Source of the DNA: Ulota crispa
Taxonomy: Eukaryota; Streptophyta; Bryopsida; Orthotrichales; Orthotrichaceae
Direction of reading: 5' to 3'
Assembly: GCA_963920765.1 (NCBI GenBank)
Contig: OY987242.1
Location: 26,374,002 to 26,438,001 of the forward strand
Length of the DNA stretch: 64,000 nucleotides
Positions 13,420-25,104 of the stretch are shown piece after piece. The position numbers and the translations under genes were made by a program. The notes below the pieces were generated by a model. That model did not search any database. It was not told where the DNA came from and saw nothing but the letters and a program-made list of their open reading frames with translations. Positions within the stretch are counted from its first letter, which is position 1. Each line of letters begins with the position of its first letter.

Positions 13420-13485
13420 TCATGCAGCTCGCTTTTCATCAGGAATTTGAAGCTCCGGCGGTGGAGGTGCAACAATAGTCATCTC
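13420..13485 (-). CDS. Possible terminal exon of an unrecognised gene
   Basis: After an acceptor-like TTGCAG the minus strand reads EMTIVAPPPPELQIPDEKRA followed by one more A and a TGA stop (22 codons with stop). The proline run and low-bias composition look coding, and the surrounding DNA is less AT-rich than its neighbours. A second open segment with splice-like borders (13966-13841, donor CAG|GTACGA) lies upstream on the same strand. However, its only open phase does not join this exon in this frame. I cannot assemble a gene or name a family. Confidence 0.3.
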   Translation of the reverse strand, partial: EMTIVAPPPPELQIPDEKRAA

Positions 13486-13840
13486 CTGCAATACATACCA
13501 AGTCTCCTCAACTCAGCTCATCTACTTCTCAAAAAAGAGGCTACGATGCCTCCCTCACATAGTGAAATTGTAGTAAGCAATATGAGCCAAGGACTAAAAT
13601 ATTAGTAGATTCTGAGGCATCTTACAACAAATGATTGTTGGAAGCAAACATGAAGTTTATAGTAAAATTGAGATGTTCCGTTTTTGTGGGCTCTAAAGGA
13701 CCTTACAATATTCCATGATGGAGGCAACCTGTAGAATTTACTGTTAGTCATAGCACACACTACAGTGAACCTTTAAGCCAGAATGTCACTTTTTAGACTT
13801 AGTGGCTTTCATCAATTGCAAACGGAAAACGATATCGTAC

Positions 13841-13966
13841 CTGACTTGTTAATGGGTGGACGAAAGAAAGATACTAAGCATGCAATAGATAGCCACAGTC
13901 TCCTGGCAGCACCGCGTCCGGCCTCTGGTAGCCACTGCCGCATAAAAAGGTACACGACGGGAATCC
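13841..13966 (-). other. Exon-like open segment with splice-type borders
   Basis: The borders read TGAG|GG and TCAG|GTACGA on the minus strand. One phase is open across the whole segment and encodes MRQWLPEAGRGAARRLWLSI flanked by further residues. It may be an exon of the same unresolved transcript as 13485-13420, an alternative exon, or chance. Confidence 0.2.
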
Positions 13967-14058
13967 CTCAGTTTCAACAAACTCATTTCTTATTACCTTG
14001 CTATGTTTGTTAATACAAAAGAAAAACTAAATAGGGGTATTCAAAGCAAACTTTTTCT

Positions 14059-14290
14059 TTAACCCCTGTCCGTCACGAAAGCCCTTTGCTACCGTATATA
14101 TGACCGTATGAATATAGGTATTTGAGCTGCTTTAAGGGCTTTCCAAATTTTTGTATGCACCCACCACCATACAACCCTTCAATATGTATGGTTGTAACAC
14201 TTAATTTTCATTTGGTTCAAACTTCTGAATATTGGTAACAACCGTATTTGATATCGTAGCTCCAGAGCCCAAGGGCCCTTTAAGGGTTAA
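14059..14290. mobile_element. TTAA-flanked piggyBac-like MITE, copy d
   Basis: The left end is TTAACCCCTGTCCGTC and the right end is AAGGGCCCTTTAAGGGTTAA. Its left subterminal GCCCTTTGCTACCGTA and its right end match the 414-bp copy at 8811-9224, so this looks like a shorter derivative. Confidence 0.85.
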
Positions 14291-14442
14291 CACAATGCCA
14301 TCAATATTCATGTTTTCTCAAAAACATGCTTCAGAGTCGTTAGCAAAAACAAGTTTCACAGAAAATTGTAGTATTTAACTGTAGTTCAAACATTCTCGAT
14401 AGCTTATCAATAAGACCTTTTGCATTTGTCTGGAGAATAGCT

Positions 14443-14546
14443 TTATCCATCCTCAGATGGGCCCAAGGGTTCATTCTCCAAATTTGTTGACACGGCGTTA
14501 TTCAAATCTACTCGTGGTCTTCCTCCAGATACATAAAGAGAATCTC
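14443..14546 (-). CDS. Possible terminal exon of an unrecognised gene
   Basis: After an acceptor-like GAAAG the minus strand encodes DSLYVSGGRPRVDLNNAVST and then NLENEPLGPSEDG, ending at TAA. The residue mix looks like real protein rather than AT-rich noise. It lies downstream of, and on the same strand as, the HNH gene, but the in-frame stop means it cannot be an internal exon leading to 13485-13420. The family is unrecognised, and it could be a relic. Confidence 0.3.
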
Positions 14547-14581
14547 CTTTCAATTTGAATAAAAAAGGCAAGTCAGTATTA

Positions 14582-17500
14582 CAAGGTAATTGCAAGAAAC
14601 AATTCACAGTTTTGTCTCAAACATTCTTAAAACTGATAGTATTATGTAGTACTATGAGTTTTTGGAATAATTTTTTTTAAATAAGATAAAATACAGACAA
14701 TTTGTAAAGCACTTGAAATAGCATACTTGTGAAAATTCAGATTTAGAAAATCTTTATTCCAAAAGTTATGTGCAAAACAAAATCATCAACAAAAAGCCAA
14801 TTTCTTTCTTGCTTTTTAGAAAATAGTAAATTAATTCAAAAATAAAATAAAAATTGGACATTTGAGAACCCTTTCAACACATTCACAAGGTATTATTGCT
14901 TTGCTGAGGAATTTCTTTGTTTTTTGCCAATGAAAGGAGATAGGATGCCCACTTTGAGACAATGCAGATGCCATGGAATTTATGATTTTGCAAAACCCTT
15001 ATATAAATGCATGTAAGCATGCTCCATAAACAACATCCTTGATTTATAGCCCTAGAAAAGCTATTTTGGACCCAAAATAGTACTAAAGACCCCCAAAATG
15101 GCCAAGGTAGACACTCATTCAGGGGTTGTTCAAAAATAGTAAAATAATTTTAAAAAAACCGCAAAAATTATGGAAGGTCTATAACTATGACATGTATCTT
15201 CCTCTAAAATTTTAGCTCAAAAGAACTTGCTGCACAAAAGTTACAAGCCAAAAAGCACCTGCAAGAGGTGAAGGGGACAAAAAATAGTACAAGTGTTTCT
15301 TGCAATCACCCTACATCATGTTCAATTAGATCAATAACTAGTAAGAAGAAAAGCTCCCATGCAAATGCATGTTCTTACTTCATTGATCAAAATTTTGTCA
15401 CAAAACCAGCTGCTGCTCACCTATTAAGGAGTGATCCTGTGCAACTAGGTGTATTTGTATTTGATGCGGCCTCCTAGTGTATATTTGCACCTGTATTCCA
15501 TGCACATGGGTTACTACCTCCCTAAGAAACTGCAATTAAGTTCAAGAGAGGATGTTTCTTATATGCTTGCTATGTTGTGCACTAAGTTACCTCAACTAAT
15601 GTTTGGTTCTCTATAACGCTTTGCCATAACACAACAACTTTGCTTTGTAACGGCTTCCCTCCTACAATGAAACACATGGATGTGTGAGCAACACCTAAAA
15701 GTGAACGCATATGTAGTTCAAAATTTTCTCTCAAGGCTATGCTAGTGCAATGTTGGTATTTTCTTCTAAATTATTCTGAAGAATCTGAAGTGTAGGATAC
15801 TAATGATGTTAAAAATTTGCCAAACATTTCTTTGGTAGTTTTGGATTGTAAAGAACTAACTTATCAATCATTATTTACTTGTCAATCATTGGTTTTGTAC
15901 TTTAGAGATTTAGTATGACACAACATTTTTTTTCCTATGATCTAATTAAGACATCTTAGAACTAGCATGTCTTTATAAGTTGGTGTCACATGCACAATCA
16001 AATTAAGAAAATGTTACTACTCCATTGAAACTTTAATTTGAACTTATACCAATGCAAGTAAACTTGAATGTTCAAGTTTAATAATAGTGAGATTTGACCT
16101 TCAATATTTTTAGCACATTATCAAATGAAACAATTTAACACTATCTCAAAGTAAATTTTGTGAGGAATTTAGAAAGGCTAAGCAAATCTTTTAACTCTAA
16201 GTGATTTGAAGAATGCAAGCATTTCATTTGAAGCTCTGCCATTCTTCACTATAGATTTGTAGATTGGTCGCACAATATGCAAGCTCAAGATTTGAATTAG
16301 ATAATGTTTGCATAGTCCTTGCAACTATCTTAAAAAAGAAACCACATGTCCACATCCCAATTCTAATTCTCAAAATTATGTAAACAATGAGCAATTTCCA
16401 AAGCTTGTGGTCATTGTGGAAGTTTGTTGATGAAAGACCTTGGAAGTTGCATTCAACAAAGAGTTGCTAGAAACTTCCTTAGCATACCTATCCGCACCAA
16501 CAAGGAGTTATAAAATTCAAGAAAACATCAAATTTTCTCAAGGTGTTAACCGTTGCAAAATCAATAGATTTGTCTCAATAGAAAACATTGTCTAGTCATG
16601 TGAAGATCAAAAAGAATTTGCACATTGAGAGGTGTCATCTTCAACATCTCCTTCAAAAGCCTTTCTCTTTCATGAGAACTTGACAAAAAGGACAAGAAAA
16701 TCACAAATCAAAAATAGAATTTTAATTTTAGAACACAATGAAAAATGATAGTTATTTTCTTGCAAAAAGAAGCACAAAAAAAAATGCTTGTGAAAAAAAA
16801 TTGATGAGAAAACAATAGGGGTTTGAAACCCTTTCATAATAGGAACTACTAGTTCTTCACAAGCTCCAAAACTGTTAAGTTTTTTCTCTCACTAGTCAAG
16901 AAAGTTGCACACTAGAATGCATGCAAGTTAAGAAGAAAAATGATAATCATCTATGTGTGCATGTCATCCATAAAATTAGCTAATATCAATTACATTCATC
17001 CAACTTTTGACGCATTTGATGGTTCTTTGGGAGGATATGGCAATTCATCTATGATTCCACCCATTTTTTTTTGTAATGTTAAGGTCTCTATTGTCAAAAT
17101 GAGGTAAATTGTGGCAAAATTTTGCCTAAAAAGGTTCTTTGTGGTCCAAACATCCAATTTTACAAATCTATCAACTCATGTTCAAGTGAGATTCACACTA
17201 CATTCCATGTTCCATCCATGCAAGTTGTGCAAGTCCCACCTCAATGCAAAACCCCAAATTTGTTAGAATATTATGGAAAAAATTAAGTATTAAAAAAATC
17301 TTTAAATATTTTATGTAAAAAATTGGTGGGACTTAGTCTAAAAGTTAGGTCAAGCCAAATGGTTGATCCAAACAGTGAGCAAAGTCCCACCTTCTGGTAC
17401 CAAAACTTCCAAAAAAAAATGCTACCAAGCACGCAAAATGCAGTGCCCCAAGACATGAGACTTGGGACCTGGTGTGATTTGCCAAGCCCCAACTTTGGCT
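14582..17500. other. Intergenic; nothing recognisable
   Basis: AT-rich sequence between the exon-like traces and the 3' end of the HNH gene. No coding segment, terminal repeat or RNA gene was found on either strand. The last 350 bases before the HNH stop (17500-17848) are more GC-rich and probably belong to its 3' untranslated region. Confidence 0.45.
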
Positions 17501-17848
17501 TTTCACCAATGAAAGAATTCAGAATTCAGTGGAACTTGGGGACGTGAGACATACTGTGAGCTGCCTCGCTGTAGAGGCAGGTATTCTCACACAAAAAAGA
17601 GAGAATAAATACAATCTCCAGACACAGAGCAAATGTAGTAGAGGTCCAACACAAAATTCTGGTTGGTAGGGTACGACTTTATATACACATCTGATTTTGT
17701 TAGAGGCAGAGCTGAGCAACCAAAGCAGCTTTTCACCTAAGAACAGTCAGCCTGAACTACAAAATAAGAAACTATTCACAAAGTACCAATTTGTACACTT
17801 CATTTGGTACAAAATGTTATACAAATGCTCTCTACCCAACGTGCCCCT

Positions 17849-20800
17849 TCAAATGTGAAAAGGTCGATTTGGTAAATAATCTAGCCACTCGACAGGAGTT
17901 CCCTTGTTCCGGTGAAGAACCCTAAATGTCCTGTAGTTCGGTGGCAGGTCCATACTGTCCAGCTCCTTGGGCTCCTAACCAAGGAAAAAGCCATGTGTGA
18001 TGTAAGCATTTCAAACAATAAAAGTACAAAATAACACTAAACATTGAAGATTACTCCCTCTGTCTCAAAACGAGTGGCCCATTGGAAACTCGTGTCTTTT
18101 TCAGTAGTTTTGAGTAGGTTATTGTATGGAGGCTTAATGAACCCAATGTTTTAAGTACAGTGACTCACAAAACCGAGTTAGTATTTGAGTGTTTTTCAAT
18201 AAACAGGCAATAATAGCACATGGAATGAACAATTCAACAAGTAAAAAATTGCTTTAGAAAATAGAAGGTTTATGGATTATTCTCATGGAAAAACAAGATA
18301 CATATTATCTGGAAGCACTAAAATTCTGAAATCAAACCCTCACTGATTCAGTTTTGGACTTGTGTGTCTATGCACACTCAAAAATCAATTTATTTGCCTT
18401 TTGCAAAATTAATTGCTTGCATTTTTAGTGGCATGTTCTCATAAACGTTCTCACACTCCGTGGAAGTGATAGAATGGAAAATCTCAAACCCACGCTCTCA
18501 CAATTTTAAAATACCCTTTGGACATGTTGGTTAACATTGAGCTTCTGTTTTAGTGTTGCCCATAGGTGTTTTATAGGGTTTAGGTCAGGTGATTGAGCAT
18601 GTCACTTTAATAAATTGAAAATTTATTTAAATAATACCCTTTAATTGTTTTTGTTGTATGTTTAGGATTGTTGTCATGTTGAAAAATAACTCTAAATGCA
18701 TCTATGTCATACTTTGAAAAAACAACATAGGAAGATTGGTCTCTAATACTTCATAACAAACATACTAATTTATTTTACCTTCTATATTGCAAATCAAACC
18801 AAGTTTAATTGTACTCATGCAACCCCAAACAGTTATAAAACATTTTCCGCGTTTCACAAGTATCTTCATTATTCAATCTATAAGACCCTCTCCTTCTAAA
18901 TCCCAACATTAGTAACAACCATCTAAGCAAAAATGATTGATTTAAGTCTCATCTGAAAAAATCACTTGCTTCCAATTTGCAAGAGTCCAATTTTCATGAG
19001 ATTTGGCAAAATTTAAACAACCTTGAATATTATTTTTACAAAAAAAAGTTTTTTCTTCTTCACACAAGCCTTCAAACTTGCAAAATTCAATGCACATCGC
19101 ATTATCTAGACACTCATTTCATTGTCAAATTGTGGCCCAACTAATTTGAATGCTTTTATACCACTAATAAATCTTCTACTTGTCATTGCTCTCACACATG
19201 CCCTCCCTAAGTGGTTTAAATTTTTAACTGATTGTCCTTCTATAAATAGTTTAATAACAAAAAGACCATTCTTTTGGATTCTCTCTACATTAGATTGACT
19301 AACATCAAACCATTTGGTTATAATTTTTGTGATTCACCCATTTTGTAGCAATGATACTACACTATTTTGTTTTTTAAAAAACAATGACCTTATCATGTTG
19401 TGGAACAATTAAAAGTGCAATATACTATTACAGGAGTAGAAATAGTCTTTCCTACTTACAACACTCATAACTAAAATTAAATTCTATGTTGTATGGTTAA
19501 TATAAAGAGGAGATGGAGATATAGACATGCAAGACTAAAAGTGAGTGAGTGAGTGACCCTCTTTTGAAATGAGATATCTCAATCACCCTTGCAAAATTTT
19601 CATTAAGGCTTCCATGTATTAATAGGTACTTGGATACCTTTAATCTACTCTTTATGACACTTGAAAATCTTTATTAATGCAATTGATATGACAAATTATA
19701 TTAAGTAACAATAAACACTGACTCGATTTTGTGAGTCACTGTATGTTAGAATAAGCACATACAATGTTCATTGTTTGTGAACATTGAATGTGATGATATA
19801 AAATATGAACCCCTTTGAATAATGAATTTTACAATATGATCAATGAAGTTGGAATAAATAAACATGAGATTATATTGAAAATCACACGAAACCCTATTTT
19901 GCATCTGGCTTTGAGTCAGGAAGTTAAAGCTCTCTCTTATAATGCTTGCTTGTACTTCAAATTCAAAACTACCTTCCAAATCCCAGCTGGTTAAATCAAT
20001 CCACAAAATATTCCAGTGTGACACGTACCTCCCAACTAGTGTCAACCATGTCAACCATTAATAGAGGTAAAGAACCCAAAATTGAAAACAGTAACACTTG
20101 ATATTTGAACTGTATATGGACCAATGCAGTGTCCAGATCCACTCCAGATTTCGAATATTTTTCCAAGTTTGTTGCACTCCGGGTCCAAGTTCTTCAAGGT
20201 CAAGATTGAATTTGAGCAGCAAGCATTTCCTAAACAGAAATTCAAATATCACTCACCCGAGGTGGTTTCAAAAGCTTCATTCGGCACTCATCCAGTGACT
20301 TGTCTCCTTTTTTCACATTACAAGTTGCACAAGCTGTGACCTGAGAAGGTACATGCCCAAAGATACGAGTCAATTGACACACTATTCATAACATGTGACA
20401 AATTCTAAGAAATAACAGGTTTGTATTTACTCTCCATGTTACCCATCATCTAACCCACGGAACCCTTGCCCTAATACAATTAAAAAAAATCCACATTCAA
20501 TTGACCCCCAAGATTCTTTGTTCTTTGTACTTGTAATTACATAAATTTGGAGAATTCTTTATTTAGTTCAGTGATAAATGTACTACAAGATAAAAATAAA
20601 TAAAAACCAAAATCTTGCTATAAGTCTCCATAAGTAAATGATTGATCCCTTTGTCTCAAAACAAGTGGCCCCTTAGCGGCCTCGTGATTTTTATTCCAAC
20701 TTCATTGATCATATTGTAAAATATCTAATCATAAAGTCCAAATATTATATCACCACAAACAATGATGACCATTGTATGTGCTCATTGCAACCTATCTAAA

Positions 20801-23800
20801 AATGGGCCCAATTAGCCTCTATACAACCTACTCAAAACTACAGTACTCAAAACTACAGAAAAAGACACAGGTTTCTAATGGGCCACTTGTTTTGAGACAA
20901 AGGGAGTGTTTGACACATGATGGTCAACCACCTGAGAACTGAATGTAACTTTGGGATCAAAAAATCAAAGGTAAAATATTTTACAACAAACATGTACATT
21001 GGTGAAGGGGTGTTTAACCCCTAAAGGCCCAAGGCACCCAATTTGGGTGTTTGCAAAACTTTGAAGAAAATCTTATCAAATCACTATTTTTGGTATTTTC
21101 TTTTGAACACAAGTTTGTTTTGAAGTCTATTTTTAGCATCAAAAATCTGATTTTGAAAATGAACGTTCATGATTTTTCTATTCAAGATTTTGTACAAGGG
21201 CGTCCACTGCAATCTTGAGTTTTTTAGTGTCGAAAGATCTTGAAAATGAGCCTCATACACTAGAGCTTGGAGAAAAATCTGTATTAGAAATCCATTTAAA
21301 AAAAATACAGGAGTAGATTTTGGAAGCTGTAAATTGACTAAAGTTAAACATGTAATGGCCTTAAACCTCATATTTTTTTGATGACCAACTTTTAAGATTT
21401 GACATGTGAAATGAGGATTACAAATCTTCAAGTCACTTTTGCAATTTTAACAGCCTCATGTTCAAACGCTATAATCTTTCAAACTATAAGTGATATTGTT
21501 GTGTTTATTTTTTCCATGTAATCTCTAACATGTCAAGTTTAAATTTGTACGGCTACAGTTTTAAAAAACTTGATGAGATTTATGAAAAGGTTGGTCGACT
21601 ATTCACTTTCCTGAAAATGCCAAGAAGTTCAAAAAGGCCTTGGGCATTTAGGGGTTAACATAGATTGCAAATGATTTTCTTTGCCGATCATTATTTTCTT
21701 CATGTTAGTAAATCAATTACAAATTTTCACTAATATGAACTTCAATGACACCCTGTTACCGTTACTCAGTAATATGCTATAAATATTTACTTGATACAAT
21801 AATACTCAGCTGAATAATGTCATAGCAATTACACAAAAATAACCCAATGTATTCCAAGCATGCACTAGACTTTTACCAGATTTTCCCATTCCCAACCACC
21901 TCCACGAGAAGCTGCCAGCACATGATCAATAGTCAAGTTTTCTCCTCTCTTATTGCAATACCTGCAAAATAGCATCATTCTCTCCAAATGTTGCTAGCAG
22001 GTACCTCAAAGAATTCAACCGCAACAAACTCCCTCACCTCACTATCTGGAGCTCCAAAATCAGTTCGTCCTAATTCAGTTCTTCTTTATAAACAAAAAAA
22101 AGTCATCATCCCCTTGCCTTGCCTGATTTCCAGAATCTTAATACTTGCTTTCCAGTTAACCCCTAGGTACCAGAAGTAGAAATCCAAGATATGTATATTC
22201 TGGTAGGTCCCTTTCACAACGTATTTTTTAGGATTTTTTCTTTGACGCTGAACATCTGGGCACTTGAGGTTAGGAACAAAAGATGCTAGAGTGCTAGGCA
22301 TTAGCATTAAACGCAAGGATCCCAAAAGAAAGTGTTGAAGAAGCACTTACTGGCATCTAAACTTGTCTCTCAAGAAGACGTTGTTACGATTAAGAGTGAG
22401 CTTAACTTTCTTGCTTTTTGGCGCATGAACAAAACTGCTAACCTGTAATAAGAAACAAACCTCCTGGCTAAGATATATGACATTGAAGCAATTGAGGTGC
22501 TTCATATGGTATGAAGTCATGTAATCAAAACTTAGGGAAGAATAGTGTTTGTGGCGTACCCTAAGCACTGCTGGAATATAATAAGCTCTTGTGGTTGCTA
22601 GTACAGCTTGATCATAATATTCTAATACATCTGCCTGCGACCACAAACAAAACAAAAAATAATAATTATAAGCCTAACCGAAACCCTAAAAACTACCCCC
22701 ACATCTTGCAGTCCTGGATCCCACATGAAGTAATAAGTATAAATCCAGGTAAAGAACAACAAAGACACTGAACTGAAAGTTGGCTGCACCAATGTCATAC
22801 CTTCTCCAGAATCTCTAAACATAGTGCTCGCTTCCAGTTTACCACATTGATCGGTCTGTTCCACCAATCATTACAAAACGATTTAGTACTCAGAAGTTCC
22901 GTGAGATGATCTCAATCACTGAGCTAGATCTACAACCCTAATCATACCAAGTTCACGAACATAAAAAAAAAAGTAGCAATTTTAAGTAATTGGAATTAGT
23001 CATTAAATGCCTGCATTGTTCAATTTCTATTCGTTAGCAATATAGTGCAAAATCCTAATTGGTTTCCCTATATTCCGTGAGCATACAGTAGGTTAGTTTA
23101 ATTCCACCTACTTTAGAAGTTGTGTAAAAGTATATTGCTCAAGTGAATAACCTCCACCAATGAATGGCAACTTCTTCGTCCCAACCTTGGACTTGATAGT
23201 TGGATATTTTGGCACAATCTCCCAAATTGAGTAAACAAATGACGTATTATTGTATCAAGGTTGACCTCCATTAATACATATCTTTGTAAATAAAAATCCT
23301 ACTCCGGTCCTACCTCTATTCAATTGAATAAATTTTACCAGTGTTTGAGAAGAACCAGCATTTAGAGCATTATCAGCCGGTTGAAATAGCAAAAAAAAGG
23401 ATGGAATTTGAAACTATCAAATTAAAAGCCGGCACAGATTGTTCAAAAAACACTAATTATAATATGTTACAATATAAATATAGGAAATATCCAGTGCAGG
23501 CTCATGAAAAACCAGTTGAAAATGGGAAATGCCGGATTTTAGGAGGTGAAGCTAAGATTCCTCCCCAAACATTAGGTTCAACTATACCACAGTTCAGTTA
23601 ACTTCTTGGCTCTACTTGATTGGTTCAGACAAGACCTTGGAATGCTACCAAAACAAGTGCAACACACTACACCCCTAGGAATGTATGTTCAACAATTAGC
23701 ACTTTTCCATTAGTTAGGCAAAGTATTGTGCAAGAGACGAAGAAAAATCTACATCAGTCGTGGTTTTCAAAAAGAAAGAAACTGTAGCCAAAAGAGGAAA

Positions 23801-24300
23801 ATGACATTCTACGAAGAAGAGAAGAGGGAAGAGCCTATCCACTATGAAACTGCTGAAAGCAGGCACCTGTATGAAAGATCAAGCACAAGAGCTCGGAAGA
23901 TGTTGAGCTCATCGTCTTCGTCGATCTCGTCCAGCTCTTCTTCCATGTTGCAAAAATCCGCAGGGGCTAAGGAGGAGGATCTTCCCAAGTCAGTTGTCAC
24001 AATGCCCTTGGGATCAGCACTAAGCTTCTTCGCCTTGGAGTTGCTCTGTTGTTGTTGTTGCTGCTGCTCTCCGTTCTTCTTTTTCATGCTCTTTCCATGG
24101 TGTGCCGGCTTTTTGGCTTTTGTGTCACGACCTTCTAACACCGAACGAGCGGCAGTGCGTCGTCTTCTTAGCACTGCGTTCAGAGTGCTTACCTGAAATG
24201 ACGACAACACCGCTGCAGACTGAAAGCTCCGGTGTTGGAATTGGTGAAAGTCTCTTCTGGTGCTGGGGATATGTAGGGTTTGGATCTTTACGAGATTCAT
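17849..24300 (-). CDS. HNH endonuclease domain protein (7 exons, 316 aa)
   Basis: The exons are 24300-23867, 22855-22801, 22634-22560, 22442-22351, 21961-21877, 20340-20257 and 17974-17849. All six introns are GT-AG and phase is kept throughout, giving 316 aa plus TGA. Residues 1-60 are basic and transit-peptide-like. Then come a polyQ run (79-85), an acidic patch (120-131), and the conserved body from ALVLDLSYRPINVVNWKRAL. The HNH core has zinc pairs C218/C221 (CQYC) and C251/C254 (CATC), the catalytic D231-H232 in LTIDHVLAASRGG, and N255. This matches the plant and bacterial HNH family that reads DHV-P-S-GG and C-x-x-CN-x-KG, although the usual proline after DHV is alanine here. The family is inferred to cleave DNA, but the substrate of the plant members is not known to me. 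An organellar location is inference. A strong internal donor-like CAG|GTAAGC near 24189 in exon 1 leaves the N-terminus slightly uncertain. Introns 4 to 6 carry transposons. The assembly gap lies about 200 bp upstream. Confidence 0.9.
18052..19920. mobile_element. Stowaway-like MITE in intron 6 of the HNH gene, interrupted
   Basis: After TA, the left end reads CTCCCTCTGTCTCAAAAC, close to the CTCCCTCCGT start of plant Stowaway MITEs. Its interior matches, in order and in opposite orientation, the intact copy at 20645-20906 once the 1.6-kb Tc1 insertion (18156-19743) is removed. Shared words include TTTTGAGTAGGTT, the AAGCACATACAATG / GAGCACATACAATG pair, and ATATGATCAATGAAGTTGGA. The right end is decayed, so 19920 is approximate. 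Confidence 0.75.
18156..19743 (-). mobile_element. Degenerate Tc1/mariner element with dead transposase
   Basis: TA flanks both ends, and the inverted termini are CAGTGACTCACAAAACCGAG (from 18158) and its near-inverse ending at 19741. Across frames and stops, the minus strand still shows the DDE transposase landmarks in order: VIFSDET (first Asp, about 18945), TVWGCMSTIKLG (about 18820), FQHDNNPKHTTK (second Asp, about 18690) and HAQSPDLNPIKHLW (about 18580). The third catalytic residue, Glu in the family's NPIE motif, is Lys here. Several codons are stops, including a TGA where Trp is expected. At about 1.58 kb it is the normal full length for the family. It is inactive, and nested inside the Stowaway-like element. 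Confidence 0.9.
20645..20906. mobile_element. Stowaway-like MITE in intron 5 of the HNH gene
   Basis: The termini are TCCCTTTGTCTCAAAACAAG and the inverse CTTGTTTTGAGACAAAGGGA. It is about 260 bp long and non-coding. It is the uninterrupted relative of the copy at 18052-19920 but lies in the opposite orientation, so the two flank exon 6 of the HNH gene as an inverted pair. Confidence 0.85.
21014..21658. mobile_element. TTAA-flanked piggyBac-like MITE (A1 subfamily) in HNH intron 5
   Basis: It starts TTAACCCCTAAAGGCCCAAG and ends CTTGGGCATTTAGGGGTTAA. It is about 645 bp long and closely related along its length to copies at 30298, 40901 and 52131; for example all carry a TACTAGAGC/TACACTAGA-type block beside GAAAATGAGCCTC. 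The open frame inside on the minus strand is shared poorly between copies and is not a gene. Confidence 0.9.
22156..22200 (+). mobile_element. Solitary TTAACCCCT end in HNH intron 4
   Basis: TTAACCCCTAGGTACCAGAA resembles the termini of the TTAA family, but no matching opposite end is visible within the intron. It is probably a truncated copy or a coincidence. Confidence 0.35.
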
Positions 24301-24494
24301 GACGGTTCCAGGGCTTGGCCCTCAAGGTCGTAGTGAAGCCAAGAGGGCAGCCCTAAAGCGAGGAACACAAAGAACAAAGCTCAGAACATAAAGCTCTGGT
24401 ACAAAGATCAAAAACATTGTCTTTTGTAATAGAATTGCAATCGCCGAGGTACACAAGAGTGAAGCTTACAAAGCGTAGAACAGACTCAACAACA

Positions 24495-24694
24495 NNNNNN
24501 NNNNNNNNNNNNNNNNNNNNNNNNNNNNNNNNNNNNNNNNNNNNNNNNNNNNNNNNNNNNNNNNNNNNNNNNNNNNNNNNNNNNNNNNNNNNNNNNNNNN
24601 NNNNNNNNNNNNNNNNNNNNNNNNNNNNNNNNNNNNNNNNNNNNNNNNNNNNNNNNNNNNNNNNNNNNNNNNNNNNNNNNNNNNNNNNNNNNNN
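24495..24694. other. Assembly gap of 200 N
   Basis: An unbroken run of N. The round length suggests a placeholder of unknown true size. It lies just upstream of the HNH gene, so the promoter may be partly missing. Confidence 0.99.
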
Positions 24695-24823
24695 AATGGC
24701 TTATAACCTAACCTCTAGGGTTAAGTTAATCCTTTCGATAGCACTGCACACATTCTCCTTCATTTTCTCCTAGCCATTGGATTTTCCACCCTCCACTTCA
24801 CTCCATTATTTCTTCAATCAGCC

Positions 24824-25030
24824 TCACACAGAACTTCTCATTAGCCTAGTTTCTTTCCATAAAACATGCTCTGAAAGCTTGAGCAAGAATCGCACAAGAA
24901 TGTTATGGTTTTTAACATTGACAAGCAACTCCAAGAACCAAGGGACACATGACGGAAGCAGCTCAGGATGCAACAAAAATTGAGCAATCGTGATATTCTT
25001 GAATAGCCTATAGACTGTCCTCTCCATCAA
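24824..25030 (-). pseudogene. Unrecognised helical ORF fragment beside the gap
   Basis: The minus strand encodes MMERTVYRLFKNITIAQFLL, followed by HPELLPSCVPWFLELLVNVK and further leucine-rich helical sequence, to a TGA near 24824. The composition resembles alpha-helical (ARM/HEAT-like) protein rather than AT-rich noise. A possible acceptor (CACTAG) lies just before the first residues. The stretch has no recognisable partner exons and ends about 130 bp from the gap. It could be an exon or a captured gene fragment. Confidence 0.3.
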
Positions 25031-25104
25031 CTCTAGTGTTTGGTCCAGAAAAGGTACTTGTATATACTCGATTGCCTTGCACGATTGGAAGTAAGCTTAA
25101 GACG

